Below, piece after piece: positions 30,180 through 40,042 of a stretch of DNA of 64,000 bases. Position 1 is the stretch's first letter, and each line of letters starts with the position of its first letter. Under the pieces are notes generated by a model. That model was not told the origin of the DNA, did not search any database, and saw nothing but the letters and a program-made list of their open reading frames with translations. The translations under genes and the position numbers were made by a program. This DNA comes from Pseudomonadota bacterium (lineage in GTDB: Bacteria; Pseudomonadota; Alphaproteobacteria; Rhizobiales; Xanthobacteraceae), in contig QEVP01000003.1 in the NCBI GenBank assembly GCA_003576765.1, forward strand, positions 62,001 to 126,000. The letters run 5' to 3'.

Positions 30180-31118
30180 ATGCTGTGGATTCCCTTCACC
30201 ATCCTCGCCGCGCTCGGACAGGTGGCACGCAACGCGATGCAGCGCCAGCTCACCGGGCCGCTCGGCACCTGGGGCGCCACCAACATCCGCTTCCTGTTCG
30301 GTTTGCCGTTCGCGCTGGTGTTTTTCACCGTCATCGTCGCCGCGACCGGCGACACTATCGGCTGGCCGGTGCCGGCGTTCTGGCCGTGGCTGCTGCTCGG
30401 GGCGCTGTCGCAGATTCTCGCCACCGCCCTGATGCTGGCGGCGATGAACGAACGCTCCTTCGTGGTGACGACGGCCTATCTGAAAACCGAAGCGATCCAG
30501 ACCGCGATTTTCGGCTTCGTCTTTCTCGGCGATCACCTGACGCCGCTCAAGATCGCGGCGATCCTGATCGCCACCGCCGGCGTCGTCGTCACCGCGCTGC
30601 GTCCCGGTGGGGCGAAAGGATTTGGCGACCCGGCTGTTCAGTCGCGTTTTCTGCGGCGAACCGGTTCCCACTTCGCCGGAAAACACTTCGGCCCAACGCT
30701 GTACGGCCTCGTTGCCGCGGCGGCGTTCGCGCTGTCGGCTGTCGGCTTTCGCGGCGCCATTCTCACGGTGCCGGACGTCTCGTTCGTCACCGCGGCGTCG
30801 TACACGCTCACCTTCGGGCTCGCCGTGCAGACGCTGGTGTTGAGCATCTACCTGCTGGCGCGCGCGCCTGAGGTGCTGGCGGCGATCCTGCGGCTGTGGC
30901 GGCCTTCGCTCGCCGCCGGCTTCATGGGCGCGGCCGCCTCGCAGTTCTGGTTCCTCGCCTTCGCCCTGACCGCCGCCGCCAACGTGCGCACGCTGGCGCT
31001 GATCGAGGTGGTGTTCGCACAAGTCGTGGCGCGCGTCTCGTTCCGCCAGCCGCTGACGCGGCGCGAACTGATCGGCACCGCCCTGATCGTCGTCGGCGTC
31101 GCGCTGCTGGTGGCTTAA
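30180..31118 (+). CDS. DMT superfamily (EamA) transporter
   Basis: A 312-aa membrane protein with ten predicted helices in two EamA halves. Helix-rich blocks include AMNERSFVVTTAYLKTEAIQ and ALTAAANVRTLALIEVVFAQ, the typical end-of-half repeats. These exporters move metabolites or amino acids; the substrate here is unknown. Its stop overlaps the lnt stop by 4 nt in convergent arrangement. Confidence 0.82.
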   Translation: MLWIPFTILAALGQVARNAMQRQLTGPLGTWGATNIRFLFGLPFALVFFTVIVAATGDTIGWPVPAFWPWLLLGALSQILATALMLAAMNERSFVVTTAYLKTEAIQTAIFGFVFLGDHLTPLKIAAILIATAGVVVTALRPGGAKGFGDPAVQSRFLRRTGSHFAGKHFGPTLYGLVAAAAFALSAVGFRGAILTVPDVSFVTAASYTLTFGLAVQTLVLSIYLLARAPEVLAAILRLWRPSLAAGFMGAAASQFWFLAFALTAAANVRTLALIEVVFAQVVARVSFRQPLTRRELIGTALIVVGVALLVA

Positions 31119-32716
31119 CTTTTGCGGCGGCGGAAGGCGATCAGGGCCGCCGCCAGCACGGCAAGCCAGGCCGGCCCGTCGCCGAGGCGCGCATAGAGCG
31201 TAGGCGCCAGCGCCTGCGGCAGCCGCGCATCGAGCACGCCCTCGACGCCGAGGCCCAGTTGGGCAGTGATGCGCCCGACCGGATCGATCACCGCGGAGAT
31301 GCCGGTGTTGGCAGCGCGCACCAGCGGCAAGCCCTGCTCGATGGCGCGCAGCCGCGCCTGCTGCAAATGCTGATGCGGCCCGGTAGAGACGCCGAACCAG
31401 CCGTCGTTGGTGAGATTGACGAGCCAGCCCGGCCGCTCGCCCTCAGGGATCAGCCCATCGGGAAAGATCGCCTCGTAGCATACCAGCGGCAGCATCTTTG
31501 GCGCGCCCGGCACGGCCAGCGCGCGGCGGCGCGCGCCGGCGATGAAGCCGCCGCGCACCCGCGTCAACTGTTCGAGGCCGAGCTTTTCCAGAACGCCGCG
31601 CAGCGGCAGATACTCGCCGAACGGCACCAGATGCGTCTTGTCGTAGACCGACAGAAAGCTGCCGTCGTCGCCGATGACGTAGATCGAGTTATAGGCGCGG
31701 GTGATGCGCGCGCCGGGCGGCGTCTCGGGCGGGCGCACCGCGCCGGTGATCAGCACCGTGCCCCTGGGCAGCAGTTCGGCGATCATCGCCATCGCGTCCG
31801 CTTCGCGGCTCAAGAAGAACGGAAACGCCGATTCCGGCCAGATCAGCACCGTGACGTCGCCAAGGCCCGTCGATTGCGGCGAGGTCGCGCGCTCCGACAG
31901 CTTGAGATACTTTTGCATCACCGGCTGCTTGGCGGCGTAGTTGAAGCGCTGGTCCTGCGTCACGTCGGGCTGCATGATGCGCAGCTTCACCGCCTCGACA
32001 TTTTGCGTCGGCGTGGTGGCCAGCCGCACCAGACCGAAGCCGCCCATCGCGGCCAGCACGGCCAGCGCCAGCACCGGCGCGAGCCACGGCCGCCGCGTCG
32101 TGCCGGGCGCGTCGAGCAGCACCGCGGGACTGGCGAACACCGCAACCGCGATGAAGGTCATGCCCCACAGCCCGACCAGCGAAGCGGCCTGCGCCAGCGC
32201 CAGCGGCTCGGTCAGCGCATAGCCGAACGCGTTCCACGGAAAGCCGGTCAGCGCGTGGCCGCGCAGCCATTCGGCCGCGGTGAGCGTGGCGGCCAGCGCC
32301 AGCACGCGGCTGGCGTCGCGCGGCCAGATCAGGCGTGCCAACGCGAAGCCGAGCGCGGGAAACAGCGCGAGATAGGCAGGCAAGCCCAGCACCGCGAACG
32401 GTAAGAGCCAGCCGAAGATATCGGCATCGACCAGAAAGGCATTGCCGATCCAGTACAGCCCCGGCACGAAATAGCCGAAGCCGAACCACCAGCCGGCGAT
32501 CGCCGCCGAGCCTGCGCCATTGGCGCGCGTGCCGGCCGCGCCGTCGATCAGCCACACCGCCACCGGGAAGGTGACGAACAGCACCGGCCAGGCGTTGAAC
32601 GGCGCCATCGCCAGCGACGACACCGCGCCGGCCGCGACGGCAATCGCCGCGCGTCGCCAGCCCCAGGAGAGAACGATGAATGGAGCGGCTGCGCGGAGGC
32701 CGCGCGCAGCGGTCAC
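31115..32716 (-). CDS. lnt: Apolipoprotein N-acyltransferase Lnt
   Basis: A 533-aa inner-membrane enzyme that adds the third acyl chain to lipoproteins. Membrane helices come first, then a nitrilase domain with the catalytic triad: Glu in VLIWPESAFPFFL, Lys in YDKTHLVPFGEYLPL, and Cys in PLVCYEAIFPDGL. The GTG start overlaps the stop of the upstream gene (GTGA), indicating coupling. It is the last gene of the phoH-ybeY-corC-lnt group. Confidence 0.93.
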   Translation of the reverse strand: MTAARGLRAAAPFIVLSWGWRRAAIAVAAGAVSSLAMAPFNAWPVLFVTFPVAVWLIDGAAGTRANGAGSAAIAGWWFGFGYFVPGLYWIGNAFLVDADIFGWLLPFAVLGLPAYLALFPALGFALARLIWPRDASRVLALAATLTAAEWLRGHALTGFPWNAFGYALTEPLALAQAASLVGLWGMTFIAVAVFASPAVLLDAPGTTRRPWLAPVLALAVLAAMGGFGLVRLATTPTQNVEAVKLRIMQPDVTQDQRFNYAAKQPVMQKYLKLSERATSPQSTGLGDVTVLIWPESAFPFFLSREADAMAMIAELLPRGTVLITGAVRPPETPPGARITRAYNSIYVIGDDGSFLSVYDKTHLVPFGEYLPLRGVLEKLGLEQLTRVRGGFIAGARRRALAVPGAPKMLPLVCYEAIFPDGLIPEGERPGWLVNLTNDGWFGVSTGPHQHLQQARLRAIEQGLPLVRAANTGISAVIDPVGRITAQLGLGVEGVLDARLPQALAPTLYARLGDGPAWLAVLAAALIAFRRRKS

Positions 32717-33813
32717 GCACCGCTCCCCGCGCTCGGAGCCGGTCCGGACGCGTCGGAGGGTTCGCGGCGGCGCGGATCGCGCGGGCGCTCGGTGTCCGGC
32801 GCCTCGCGGCGCGGCCGGATGCGCAGCCGCTTGACGCGGCGCGGATCGGCGTCGAGCACCTCGATCTCGAACGGCCCCGGGCAGGCGACGATCTCGCCGC
32901 GCACCGGCAGCCGCCCGACCAGCGCCACGAGATAGCCGCCGAGCGTATCGACGTCCTCGCCCGCCTCGCCGGTGACGAAGGTCTCGCCAACGGTGGCGAC
33001 CACGTCCTCGAGACTGGCGCGGGCATCGGCGATGTAGATGCTGTCGGCCTGCCTGACGATCGACGGCGGCTCGTCGGAATCGTGCTCGTCGTCGATCTCG
33101 CCGACGATCTGCTCGACGATATCCTCGATGGACACAAGTCCGTCGGTGCCGCCGTACTCGTCCACCACCAGCGCGAGGTGGATGTGGGTGGCCTGCATCT
33201 GCGCCAGCAGATCGACCGCCGGCATCGACGGCGGCACATAGAGCAGCTTGCGGACGATGCCGGTCTCGTGCAGCGGCATCGCCAGATCGATCGCACGCAG
33301 ATCGAGCCCGGCGGGAAACGGCTTCTTGCGTTTGGCGTTGACCTGCGGATCGACGCGGGCGCGCGCCGCCATGAAGGCGATCAGGTCGCGGATGTGGACC
33401 ATCCCCTCGGGATCGTCGAGGGTCTCGTCGAACACCACGAGGCGCGAATGCGCAGCACTTTCGAACAGCCGCATCAGTTCGCCGAGCGAGATGTCGCGCT
33501 TGACCGCAACGATGTCGGCGCGCGGCACCATGACGTCGGCAATGCGCTGCTCATGCAGATCCAGGATGTTGCGCATCATGGTGCGCTCGATCGTGGAAAT
33601 GCTGGTCTCGCCGACCGAACTGGCGTCGAGCACATCCTTGAGATCGGCGCGCGAGGACGATCCCTTCCAGCCGAACAGCGCGCGCAGCGCCCGGATCAGC
33701 CAGATATCGGATGGCGGCCGCAACACCTCGCCCTGCGACACGGGCACCGGCAGGTTGCGCCGACTGCTACTGTCCGGGTCGGAGGTTGCTGCGGCTTGCG
33801 AAGACTGGGGCAT
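32713..33813 (-). CDS. CBS-domain hemolysin-family protein (CorC/TlyC type)
   Basis: 366 aa with two CBS domains (VMVPRADIVAVKRDISLGEL ... VHIRDLI and a second up to DEYGGTDGLVSIEDIVEQIVG) and a C-terminal CorC/HlyC domain (GEDVDTLGGYLVALVGRLP). No DUF21 membrane domain is present, as in CorC, which takes part in metal-ion resistance or efflux. The ATG at 33813 was chosen: GGAGAG lies 7 nt upstream inside the end of ybeY. ATGs at 33828 and 33840 are alternatives. Confidence 0.88.
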   Translation of the reverse strand: MPQSSQAAATSDPDSSSRRNLPVPVSQGEVLRPPSDIWLIRALRALFGWKGSSSRADLKDVLDASSVGETSISTIERTMMRNILDLHEQRIADVMVPRADIVAVKRDISLGELMRLFESAAHSRLVVFDETLDDPEGMVHIRDLIAFMAARARVDPQVNAKRKKPFPAGLDLRAIDLAMPLHETGIVRKLLYVPPSMPAVDLLAQMQATHIHLALVVDEYGGTDGLVSIEDIVEQIVGEIDDEHDSDEPPSIVRQADSIYIADARASLEDVVATVGETFVTGEAGEDVDTLGGYLVALVGRLPVRGEIVACPGPFEIEVLDADPRRVKRLRIRPRREAPDTERPRDPRRREPSDASGPAPSAGSGA

Positions 33814-33814
33814 G

Positions 33815-34360
33815 TCAGTGCTCTCCATCGCAGGACGCATAGGGGTCGGGGATGCCGAGCCGGGCGAGGATGCGGCGCTCCAGCGCCTCCATGGCCTCGG
33901 CCTCGGCGTCGGTCTCGTGGTCGAAGCCGGCGAGATGCAGAAAGCCGTGAACCGCAAGATGGCTGACGTGATGCGTCAACGGCTTGCCCTCGGCTTCCGC
34001 TTCGCGCTGCGTCGTCTCGAAGGCGATGGCGATGTCGCCGAGGAAACGCGGCGCGGCCGGTGCGGCCATGGCGGGCGCGGCCGGGAACGACAGCACGTTG
34101 GTCGGCTTGTCGAGCTTTCGGAAATCGCGGTTGAGGATACGGATATGATCGTCGTCGGTCAGCAGCACCGCGACGTCGGCCGCCTCGCCGCCGACGGCAT
34201 CCGCCGCGGCGGCAATGGCGCGCGTCACCGCCGCCTCCGCCGCGGGCTCGGCACGCCAGAGCTCGGCCTCGACCACGACGTCGATGGCAGCGCTCCCGCA
34301 GGGTTCGGCAGGCGGAGGTTTGTCGTCGGCTTGACGCATGGCAGGGGTCGTCGCAGTCAT
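33815..34360 (-). CDS. ybeY: Endoribonuclease YbeY
   Basis: A 181-aa rRNA-processing metalloenzyme for 16S maturation and ribosome quality control. The zinc motif HGFLHLAGFDHETD is intact, and RDFRKLDKPTNVLSFP is conserved. The ATG overlaps the phoH stop (ATGA), and its stop lies 1 nt before the next start. The N-terminal 20 residues are variable. Confidence 0.94.
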   Translation of the reverse strand: MTATTPAMRQADDKPPPAEPCGSAAIDVVVEAELWRAEPAAEAAVTRAIAAAADAVGGEAADVAVLLTDDDHIRILNRDFRKLDKPTNVLSFPAAPAMAAPAAPRFLGDIAIAFETTQREAEAEGKPLTHHVSHLAVHGFLHLAGFDHETDAEAEAMEALERRILARLGIPDPYASCDGEH

Positions 34361-35430
34361 ATCTGGTCCGGCTGGTCCTTTCGTGAGGTCGCCGCGCGCA
34401 GCGGCGCGCCCTCGTAAGCGGCAACGATGCGCGCCACCAGTTCGTGGCGGATGACGTCCTCGGCGGTAAAGCGCACCTGCGCGATGCCCTCGACGCCGTC
34501 GAGCAGCCGCGTCGCCTCGACCAGGCCCGACACCTGCCCGTTCGGCAGATCGACCTGGCTCGGATCGCCGGTGACGATCATGCGGCTGTTCTCGCCGAGC
34601 CGCGTCAAAAACATCTTCATCTGCATCGAGGTGGCGTTCTGCGCCTCGTCGAGGATGATCGCGGCGTTGGTCAGCGTGCGCCCGCGCATGAAGGCGAGCG
34701 GCGCGATCTCGATCTCGCCGGTCTGCAGCGCGCGCTCGACCACGCGGGCGTCCATCAGGTCGTAGAGCGCATCGTAGATCGGCCGGAGATAGGGATCGAC
34801 CTTCTCGCGCAGGTCGCCGGGCAGGAAGCCGAGCCGCTCGCCGGCTTCCACCGCCGGCCGCGACAGGATGATGCGGTCCACTTCCTTGCGCTCGAACAGC
34901 CGCGCGGCATGCGCGACCGCGAGCCACGTCTTGCCGGTGCCGGCCGGGCCGATGCCGAACACCAGTTCGTTGCGCTTGAGCGCGCGGATATAGGAATCCT
35001 GCGCCGCCGTGCGGGCCCGCACCGGGCGCTTGCGCAGGTTGATTTCCTCGAAGGTGGCGCGCGGGTGCTTGGCATCGAACTCGAACAGCGAGCCTTGCGC
35101 GATCACCGCGCGGATCGCGCCCTCGACCTCGCCGGCGGTCACGTCGTGGCCGCGCTGCGCCTGCGTGTAGAGATTTTCCAGCACGCGGCGCGCGGCATCG
35201 CAGCCGTCGCGGCTGCCGCGGATGGTGATGTGGTTGCCGCGCGAATCGACGACGACGCCGAGCCGGCGCTCGATCAGCGCCAGGTTCTGGCCGTAGGGGC
35301 CGACCAGCACCGAGGCGGCGCGGTTGTCGTCGAAGGCGACGATCACTTCGGCCTCGGGCGCGGCCCGCGTTTCGCGGTCCGGCTTGCGGCCGGCGACGAC
35401 GACGGGCGTCTCCGAGGTGGCTCTTGGCAA
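34357..35430 (-). CDS. phoH: PhoH family ATPase (PhoL/YbeZ type)
   Basis: A 357-aa PhoH-like NTPase that works with YbeY. There is an N-terminal KH-like RNA-binding region (AASVLVGPYGQNLALIERRLG), then Walker A GPAGTGKTWLA and Walker B AAIILDEAQNAT. A TTG at 35430 gives MPRATSETPVVV and has GGGAG 10 nt upstream; no ATG fits better, since longer frames run into miaB. It starts 4 nt after the miaB stop. Confidence 0.9.
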   Translation of the reverse strand: MPRATSETPVVVAGRKPDRETRAAPEAEVIVAFDDNRAASVLVGPYGQNLALIERRLGVVVDSRGNHITIRGSRDGCDAARRVLENLYTQAQRGHDVTAGEVEGAIRAVIAQGSLFEFDAKHPRATFEEINLRKRPVRARTAAQDSYIRALKRNELVFGIGPAGTGKTWLAVAHAARLFERKEVDRIILSRPAVEAGERLGFLPGDLREKVDPYLRPIYDALYDLMDARVVERALQTGEIEIAPLAFMRGRTLTNAAIILDEAQNATSMQMKMFLTRLGENSRMIVTGDPSQVDLPNGQVSGLVEATRLLDGVEGIAQVRFTAEDVIRHELVARIVAAYEGAPLRAATSRKDQPDQI

Positions 35431-35434
35431 GGGG

Positions 35435-36841
35435 TCAGGCTCCCGTCGCCGGTTGCGGCTGCGCGGTCGCGACGCGCGCGGGCGGCGGCGTTGCCGCGAC
35501 AATATCGCCGAACAGGCTGTAGCTTTCGTGACGCATCACCGCGACCGGCAGCACCTGCCCGACGATATCGGGCGATGCCATCACATGCAGCGGCTGCAGA
35601 TAGGGCGTGCGCCCGACGATCTGGCCCGGATTGCGCGCCGGCCGTTCGAACAGCACATCGACCGTGCGCCCGACCATCGCGGCATTGAATGCCGCCTGCT
35701 GGCTGTCGATCAGATGTTGCAGTCGTGCCAACCGCTCGTCCATCACCGCCGGGGGAACCGCATCTCCCATGTCCGCCGCCGGCGTGCCCGGCCGCGGCGA
35801 ATACTTGAACGAATAGGCGGAAGCGTAACCGATTTCCCCGACCAGCGCGAGCGTCGCGGCAAAATCGGTCTCGGTCTCGCCGGGAAAGCCGACGATGAAA
35901 TCCGACGAAAAGGCGATGTCCGGGCAGGCATCGCGGAACCGGGCGATGATGCGCCGGTAATCGTCGGCGCGGTGACGGCGATTCATCGCCGCGAGGATGC
36001 GGTCGGAGCCGGACTGCACCGGCAGATGCACGAACGGCATCAAGGCCGGCAGGTCGCGATGGGCCTCGATCAGGCTGTCGTCCATGTCGCGCGGGTGGCT
36101 GGTCGAATAGCGCAAGCGGACGATGCCGGGAATGGCGGCAAGGTGATGGGCAAGGCGACCCAGCGACCACACCCGGCCGTCCGGTCCCTCGCCGTGATAG
36201 GCGTTGACGTTCTGGCCGATCAGCGTGATCTCGCGCACGCCATTGTCGGCAAGCCGGCGCACCTCCTCGGCGATGTGCTCGACCGGCCGCGACGCCTCGG
36301 CGCCGCGCGTATAGGGCACGACGCAGAAGGTGCAGAATTTGTCGCAGCCTTCCTGCACGGTGACGAACGACGACACGCCGCGGGCGCGGATCGCGCGATT
36401 GCTCGGTGCCTTGAGAAACTTGAACTTGTCCTCGACCGGAAATTCGGTGTCGAGCGCACGGCCCTCGCGCGCGGCCTGCTCAAGAAGCTGCGGCAGATTG
36501 TGATAGCTCTGCGGCCCGACCACGACATCGACGGTCGGCGCGCGGCGCATGATCTCGGCGCCCTCGGCCTGCGCGACGCAGCCGGCCACCGCGATCCTGA
36601 CGTCATGGCCCTCGCGCGCCGCGTCCTCCTTCATCACCCGCAGCCGGCCAAGCTCGGAGAACACCTTCTCCGATGCCTTCTCGCGGATGTGGCAGGTGTT
36701 GAGGATGACGAGGTCGGCGTCGTCGGCGCTCGCGGTCTCGACAAAACCTTCCGGCGCAAGCGTGTCCACCATGCGCTGGGCATCGTAGACGTTCATCTGG
36801 CAGCCGTAGGATTTGATATGCAGCTTGCGCGGCGCGCTCAT
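35435..36841 (-). CDS. miaB: tRNA-2-methylthio-N6-dimethylallyladenosine synthase MiaB
   Basis: A 468-aa radical-SAM methylthiotransferase acting at A37 of tRNAs. Cluster ligands of the N-terminal domain are in [18 protein letters not shown] and AGCVAQAEG. The radical-SAM motif is [17 protein letters not shown] domain ends the protein ([17 protein letters not shown]...). It leads the miaB-phoH-ybeY group and follows fur by 145 nt. Confidence 0.95.
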   Translation of the reverse strand: MSAPRKLHIKSYGCQMNVYDAQRMVDTLAPEGFVETASADDADLVILNTCHIREKASEKVFSELGRLRVMKEDAAREGHDVRIAVAGCVAQAEGAEIMRRAPTVDVVVGPQSYHNLPQLLEQAAREGRALDTEFPVEDKFKFLKAPSNRAIRARGVSSFVTVQEGCDKFCTFCVVPYTRGAEASRPVEHIAEEVRRLADNGVREITLIGQNVNAYHGEGPDGRVWSLGRLAHHLAAIPGIVRLRYSTSHPRDMDDSLIEAHRDLPALMPFVHLPVQSGSDRILAAMNRRHRADDYRRIIARFRDACPDIAFSSDFIVGFPGETETDFAATLALVGEIGYASAYSFKYSPRPGTPAADMGDAVPPAVMDERLARLQHLIDSQQAAFNAAMVGRTVDVLFERPARNPGQIVGRTPYLQPLHVMASPDIVGQVLPVAVMRHESYSLFGDIVAATPPPARVATAQPQPATGA

Positions 36842-36986
36842 GGAACCCGAAAAGCGATAATAGCGCGAGGCGCCCCTTACGGCCTCGCGCCCGTGACATA
36901 TAGGCTCGCCCGCCGGAAATCCAGCGCGGGCGATTTATGCTTTCATATCAAGGGCCTGGAGTTGGCCCATGTCTGTGCGGGGGCGG

Positions 36987-37439
36987 TCAGCGGCCCTTGT
37001 CGGCGTCCTTGAGGGGCACGCAGTACAGTTCCAGCCGGTGATCGACCAGCTTGAAGCCGAGCCGCGCGGCAATCTCCTGCTGCAGCGTCTCGATCTCCTC
37101 CGAGGTGAACTCGATCACCGAGCCGTCGCGCAGGTTGATCAGGTGATCGTGATGGCTTTCGGGCACCTGCTCGTAGCGAGCGCGGCCCTCGCGGAAGTCA
37201 TGGCGCTCGATGATGCCGGCATCCTCGAACAGCTTGACCGTGCGGTACACCGTGGAGATCGAGATCTTGTCGTCGATGGCGGCGCAGCGGCGATAGAGCT
37301 CCTCGACGTCGGGATGGTCGTCGGCCTCCGCCAGCACCCGCGCGATCACCCGGCGCTGTTCGGTCATGCGCATGCCGGTCGCGGCGCAGCGCTGCTCGAT
37401 GTCGGTGGGGTGCGGGACGACGGTTCTCAAAGCGGTCAT
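36987..37439 (-). CDS. fur: Ferric uptake regulator family protein Fur
   Basis: A 150-aa Fur-family repressor. The winged helix reads RMTEQRRVIARVLAEADDHPDVEELYRR and ISISTVYRTVKLFEDAGIIERHDF. The metal-binding region has ESHHDHLINLRDGSVIEFTS. It resembles the rhizobial Fur/Mur branch rather than Irr, which has a different start and heme motif. There is one Cys at 18 and one near the end, so the CxxC structural zinc pairs of gammaproteobacterial Fur are absent. Metal specificity (Fe or Mn) cannot be decided here. Confidence 0.9.
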   Translation of the reverse strand: MTALRTVVPHPTDIEQRCAATGMRMTEQRRVIARVLAEADDHPDVEELYRRCAAIDDKISISTVYRTVKLFEDAGIIERHDFREGRARYEQVPESHHDHLINLRDGSVIEFTSEEIETLQQEIAARLGFKLVDHRLELYCVPLKDADKGR

Positions 37440-37503
37440 GGGGTGCTGCCTGAACACGGACGGGAGCGCTCGGCGCGCGACCTGTTGTGCCACCATGCGG
37501 CGC

Positions 37504-38028
37504 TCACCACAAGTCGCGGCGTAGCACCAGCGCAGCCGTCTGCGCCCCCGCTGGATCGCGATAATACCGCTCGCGGCGCCCGACCTGACGGAAACCGAGG
37601 CGGGCGTAGAGCGCGAGCGCCGGGCGGTTGTGTTCTTCGACATCGAGGAACACGGTTTTGACGCCGCGCCCGGCCAGATGACCGAGATGGCTCCGCAACA
37701 GCGCGCCGGACAGACCCCGGCCGCGCTCCGAGGGCTGAAGCGCGATCGACAGGATCTCGCTTTCGTCGGCGGCGATGCGCGAGGCGACAAAGCCCACGAC
37801 GGCGCGGCCGCGCCGCATCACATGCACCAGCGTGTCGGTGCGCCCCAGCATGTCGGCGAACTCGGCCTCGTCCCAGCCGCGGTGGAACGACGCGCCGTGC
37901 AGCGCGGCGAGCGCAGCGACATCGTGCGGCGTAGCCGGCACGACGGCAGGCGGCGCCTTACGCCAAGCTTTAGGCCAAAGCTCGCGCCAGAGTTTGCAAC
38001 AAGCGGCGAACCACGCCGGCACGATCAC
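37504..38028 (-). CDS. rimI: Ribosomal protein S18 alanine N-acetyltransferase RimI-like
   Basis: A 174-aa GNAT acetyltransferase. The acetyl-CoA loop reads LQPSERGRGLSGALL and the end LDVEEHNRPALALYARLGFRQVGRRERYY is typical of RimI. The GTG start overlaps the tsaB stop (GTGA). The pair tsaB-rimI is widely conserved. The N-terminal part (FAACCKLWRELWPKAW) is longer than in E. coli. Confidence 0.9.
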   Translation of the reverse strand: MIVPAWFAACCKLWRELWPKAWRKAPPAVVPATPHDVAALAALHGASFHRGWDEAEFADMLGRTDTLVHVMRRGRAVVGFVASRIAADESEILSIALQPSERGRGLSGALLRSHLGHLAGRGVKTVFLDVEEHNRPALALYARLGFRQVGRRERYYRDPAGAQTAALVLRRDLW

Positions 38029-38705
38029 GAGGCGGCCCGACCGGCGCTCGGCACGGCGTCGGGCGTGCGCAGATAGGTCGGCTTCGGCGGCGCGGTCTCC
38101 GGCCGGACGGCGGCGCCAAGCCACGCCACCCAGGCGACGTCCGGCGCCGGCTCGGCCTCGACAGCGGCCGGCGGGGCCCGGTCGGCCGGCCAGCGCTCGG
38201 CCAGCACAGCGGCGGCGTTGCCGACGAGGCAGGGGGCGACATCGTGCGGCACGGCGGCGATCGCCTCGGCCAGCGGCGCAACCCGCGGCGCCACCAGCAT
38301 CGCGCCCTCGCCGTCCACGAACTGAAAGTACACCTGACCGTGACGCGCATCGATGGCGGCAAGCACGGGGCTGTCGCCGTCGACGGCAACCTTGGGCGCG
38401 GTATAGGCGGCAAGCGTGGTCAATCCGACCACCGGCTTTTGCGCGGCAAGGCCGATGCCACGCGCTGCCGACAGCCCGACCCTGAGGCCGGTGAAGCTGC
38501 CGGGGCCGGTGGTGACGGCAATGCGGGCGAGATCGGCAAAGCCCACGCCGGATGCCTTCATCACCCGCGAAACCAGCGGCATCAGCGCCTCGGCATGGCC
38601 GCGGCGCATGGCCAGTGATTCGTGAGCGATGATGCGCGCGGCGCGGGTATCGAGCACGCCGGCGGAACAGGCGTCGAGCGCGGTATCGATGGCAAGAATC
38701 AACAT
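38025..38705 (-). CDS. tsaB: tRNA threonylcarbamoyladenosine protein TsaB
   Basis: A 226-aa ASKHA-fold protein that supports TsaD in t6A37 tRNA modification. It starts MLILAIDTALDACSAGVLD and carries the family motif GPGSFTGLRVGLSAARG. It is coupled to rimI by a 4-nt overlap and lies 42 nt after the NifU-like gene. Confidence 0.93.
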   Translation of the reverse strand: MLILAIDTALDACSAGVLDTRAARIIAHESLAMRRGHAEALMPLVSRVMKASGVGFADLARIAVTTGPGSFTGLRVGLSAARGIGLAAQKPVVGLTTLAAYTAPKVAVDGDSPVLAAIDARHGQVYFQFVDGEGAMLVAPRVAPLAEAIAAVPHDVAPCLVGNAAAVLAERWPADRAPPAAVEAEPAPDVAWVAWLGAAVRPETAPPKPTYLRTPDAVPSAGRAAS

Positions 38706-38747
38706 CGCATCAGTATCGCGCCCGCGACCGGAACGAGGTGAGCGCCC

Positions 38748-39314
38748 TTACATCGCCTGCACTTCGACGACATCGGGCACGAAATGCTTGAGCAGGTTCT
38801 GGATGCCGTGCTTCAGCGTCGCGGTCGAGGACGGGCAGCCCGAGCACGACCCCTTCATGTCGAGATAGACGATGCCGTCCTTGAAGCCGCGGAAGGTGAT
38901 GTCGCCACCGTCGTTGGCGACCGCCGGGCGCACGCGGGTCTCGATCAGGTCCTTGATGGTCTCCACCGTCTCGGCGTCGGACTCGTCGAAAAATTCCTGC
39001 GCACCGTCGTGATCGGCCGTCTCGGGTTGGGCGCCGGCGAACAGCGGCGCGCCGGACATGTAGTGCTCCATGATGGCGCCGAGGATCGCCGGCTTGAGGT
39101 GCTGCCAGTCTCCCTCGGCCTTGGTGACGGTGACGAAATCGAAACCGTAGAACACCCCGCTCACGCCGGGAATCGCGAACAGCCGCTCGGCCAGCGGCGA
39201 ACGCGCCGCCGCCTCGGCGTCGGTGAACTCCATGGTGCCGGTTTCCATCAGGGTGCGACCCGGCAGAAATTTCAGCGTCGCGGGATTAGGGGTGACTTCG
39301 GTCTGTATGAACAT
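38748..39314 (-). CDS. NifU family iron-sulfur scaffold/carrier protein
   Basis: 188 aa with an N-terminal Nfu domain (FIQTEVTPNPATLKFLPGR) and a C-terminal NifU-like domain (RPAVANDGGDITFRGFKDG). The cluster-binding motif is CSGCPSS. Such NfuA-like proteins carry [4Fe-4S] clusters to target enzymes. The start at 39314 is the family start. It may help supply MiaB, encoded downstream. Confidence 0.93.
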   Translation of the reverse strand: MFIQTEVTPNPATLKFLPGRTLMETGTMEFTDAEAAARSPLAERLFAIPGVSGVFYGFDFVTVTKAEGDWQHLKPAILGAIMEHYMSGAPLFAGAQPETADHDGAQEFFDESDAETVETIKDLIETRVRPAVANDGGDITFRGFKDGIVYLDMKGSCSGCPSSTATLKHGIQNLLKHFVPDVVEVQAM

Positions 39315-39424
39315 GGCGCGATCTCCGGCGTATTGCCGGTTCAAGGCCGGCCCGCCTTACGGAATGGAACTCGTCTTGTAACAGATGGCGCGCGCGAATG
39401 CACTGATCAAGACCGGGACCGGGC

Positions 39425-39922
39425 TTACGACAGCGCGTCGAGGTCCTCGTCGCTGAGGTTGCCGGGCACGATCGTGACCGGGATCGGGAACGCGCCAGAG
39501 GTTTTGGCCACAGCGGTGACGATCGGTCCCGGCCCTTCGGCGCCGGCCGCGGCGGCGAGCACCAGCAGCGCGATATCGACGTCGTTCTCGATCACGTCGA
39601 GGATCTGCTCGCGCGGATCGGCGCCCTCGCGGAACACGCGCTCGGGCGTGATGGCAGCCAGCCCGTTGGCACGGCCGGAGGCGCGGTCAAGCGCGATGTT
39701 GGCTTCCTCCAGCGCCTCGGCGCGCATGATGTCGGCAACGCCGAGCCATTGCTGGTTGCGGTCACCGGTGTCGATCACGCGCAGCATCACCACGCCGCCG
39801 CCGACGCGCACCGCCCAGCGGCTGGCATAGTACACCGCGCGATCGCATTCCGGCGTCTCGTCCACCAGCACGAGGCATTTCGGCTTGTGGCCGGATTCGT
39901 AGCTGCGGCGTTTGGTGTTCAT
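39425..39922 (-). CDS. Universal stress protein (UspA family)
   Basis: 165 aa with a Usp fold: KCLVLVDETPECDRAVYYAS at the start and IPVTIVPGNLSDEDLDAL at the end. The G-2x-G-9x-G(S/T) ATP motif is not obvious, so ATP binding is doubtful. It lies between trpS and the NifU-like gene, with about 110 nt on each side. Confidence 0.85.
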   Translation of the reverse strand: MNTKRRSYESGHKPKCLVLVDETPECDRAVYYASRWAVRVGGGVVMLRVIDTGDRNQQWLGVADIMRAEALEEANIALDRASGRANGLAAITPERVFREGADPREQILDVIENDVDIALLVLAAAAGAEGPGPIVTAVAKTSGAFPIPVTIVPGNLSDEDLDALS

Positions 39923-40042
39923 CCGGCGCCCGTCCCCTGCGCGTCAAAACCGCGGGATGCTGCCACGACGCGCGGCGCATCGACAAGCGTTTTGAGCGCG
40001 GGGCTTGCGCTCACGACGAATGTGGCGAGGTGATGGAAACGC

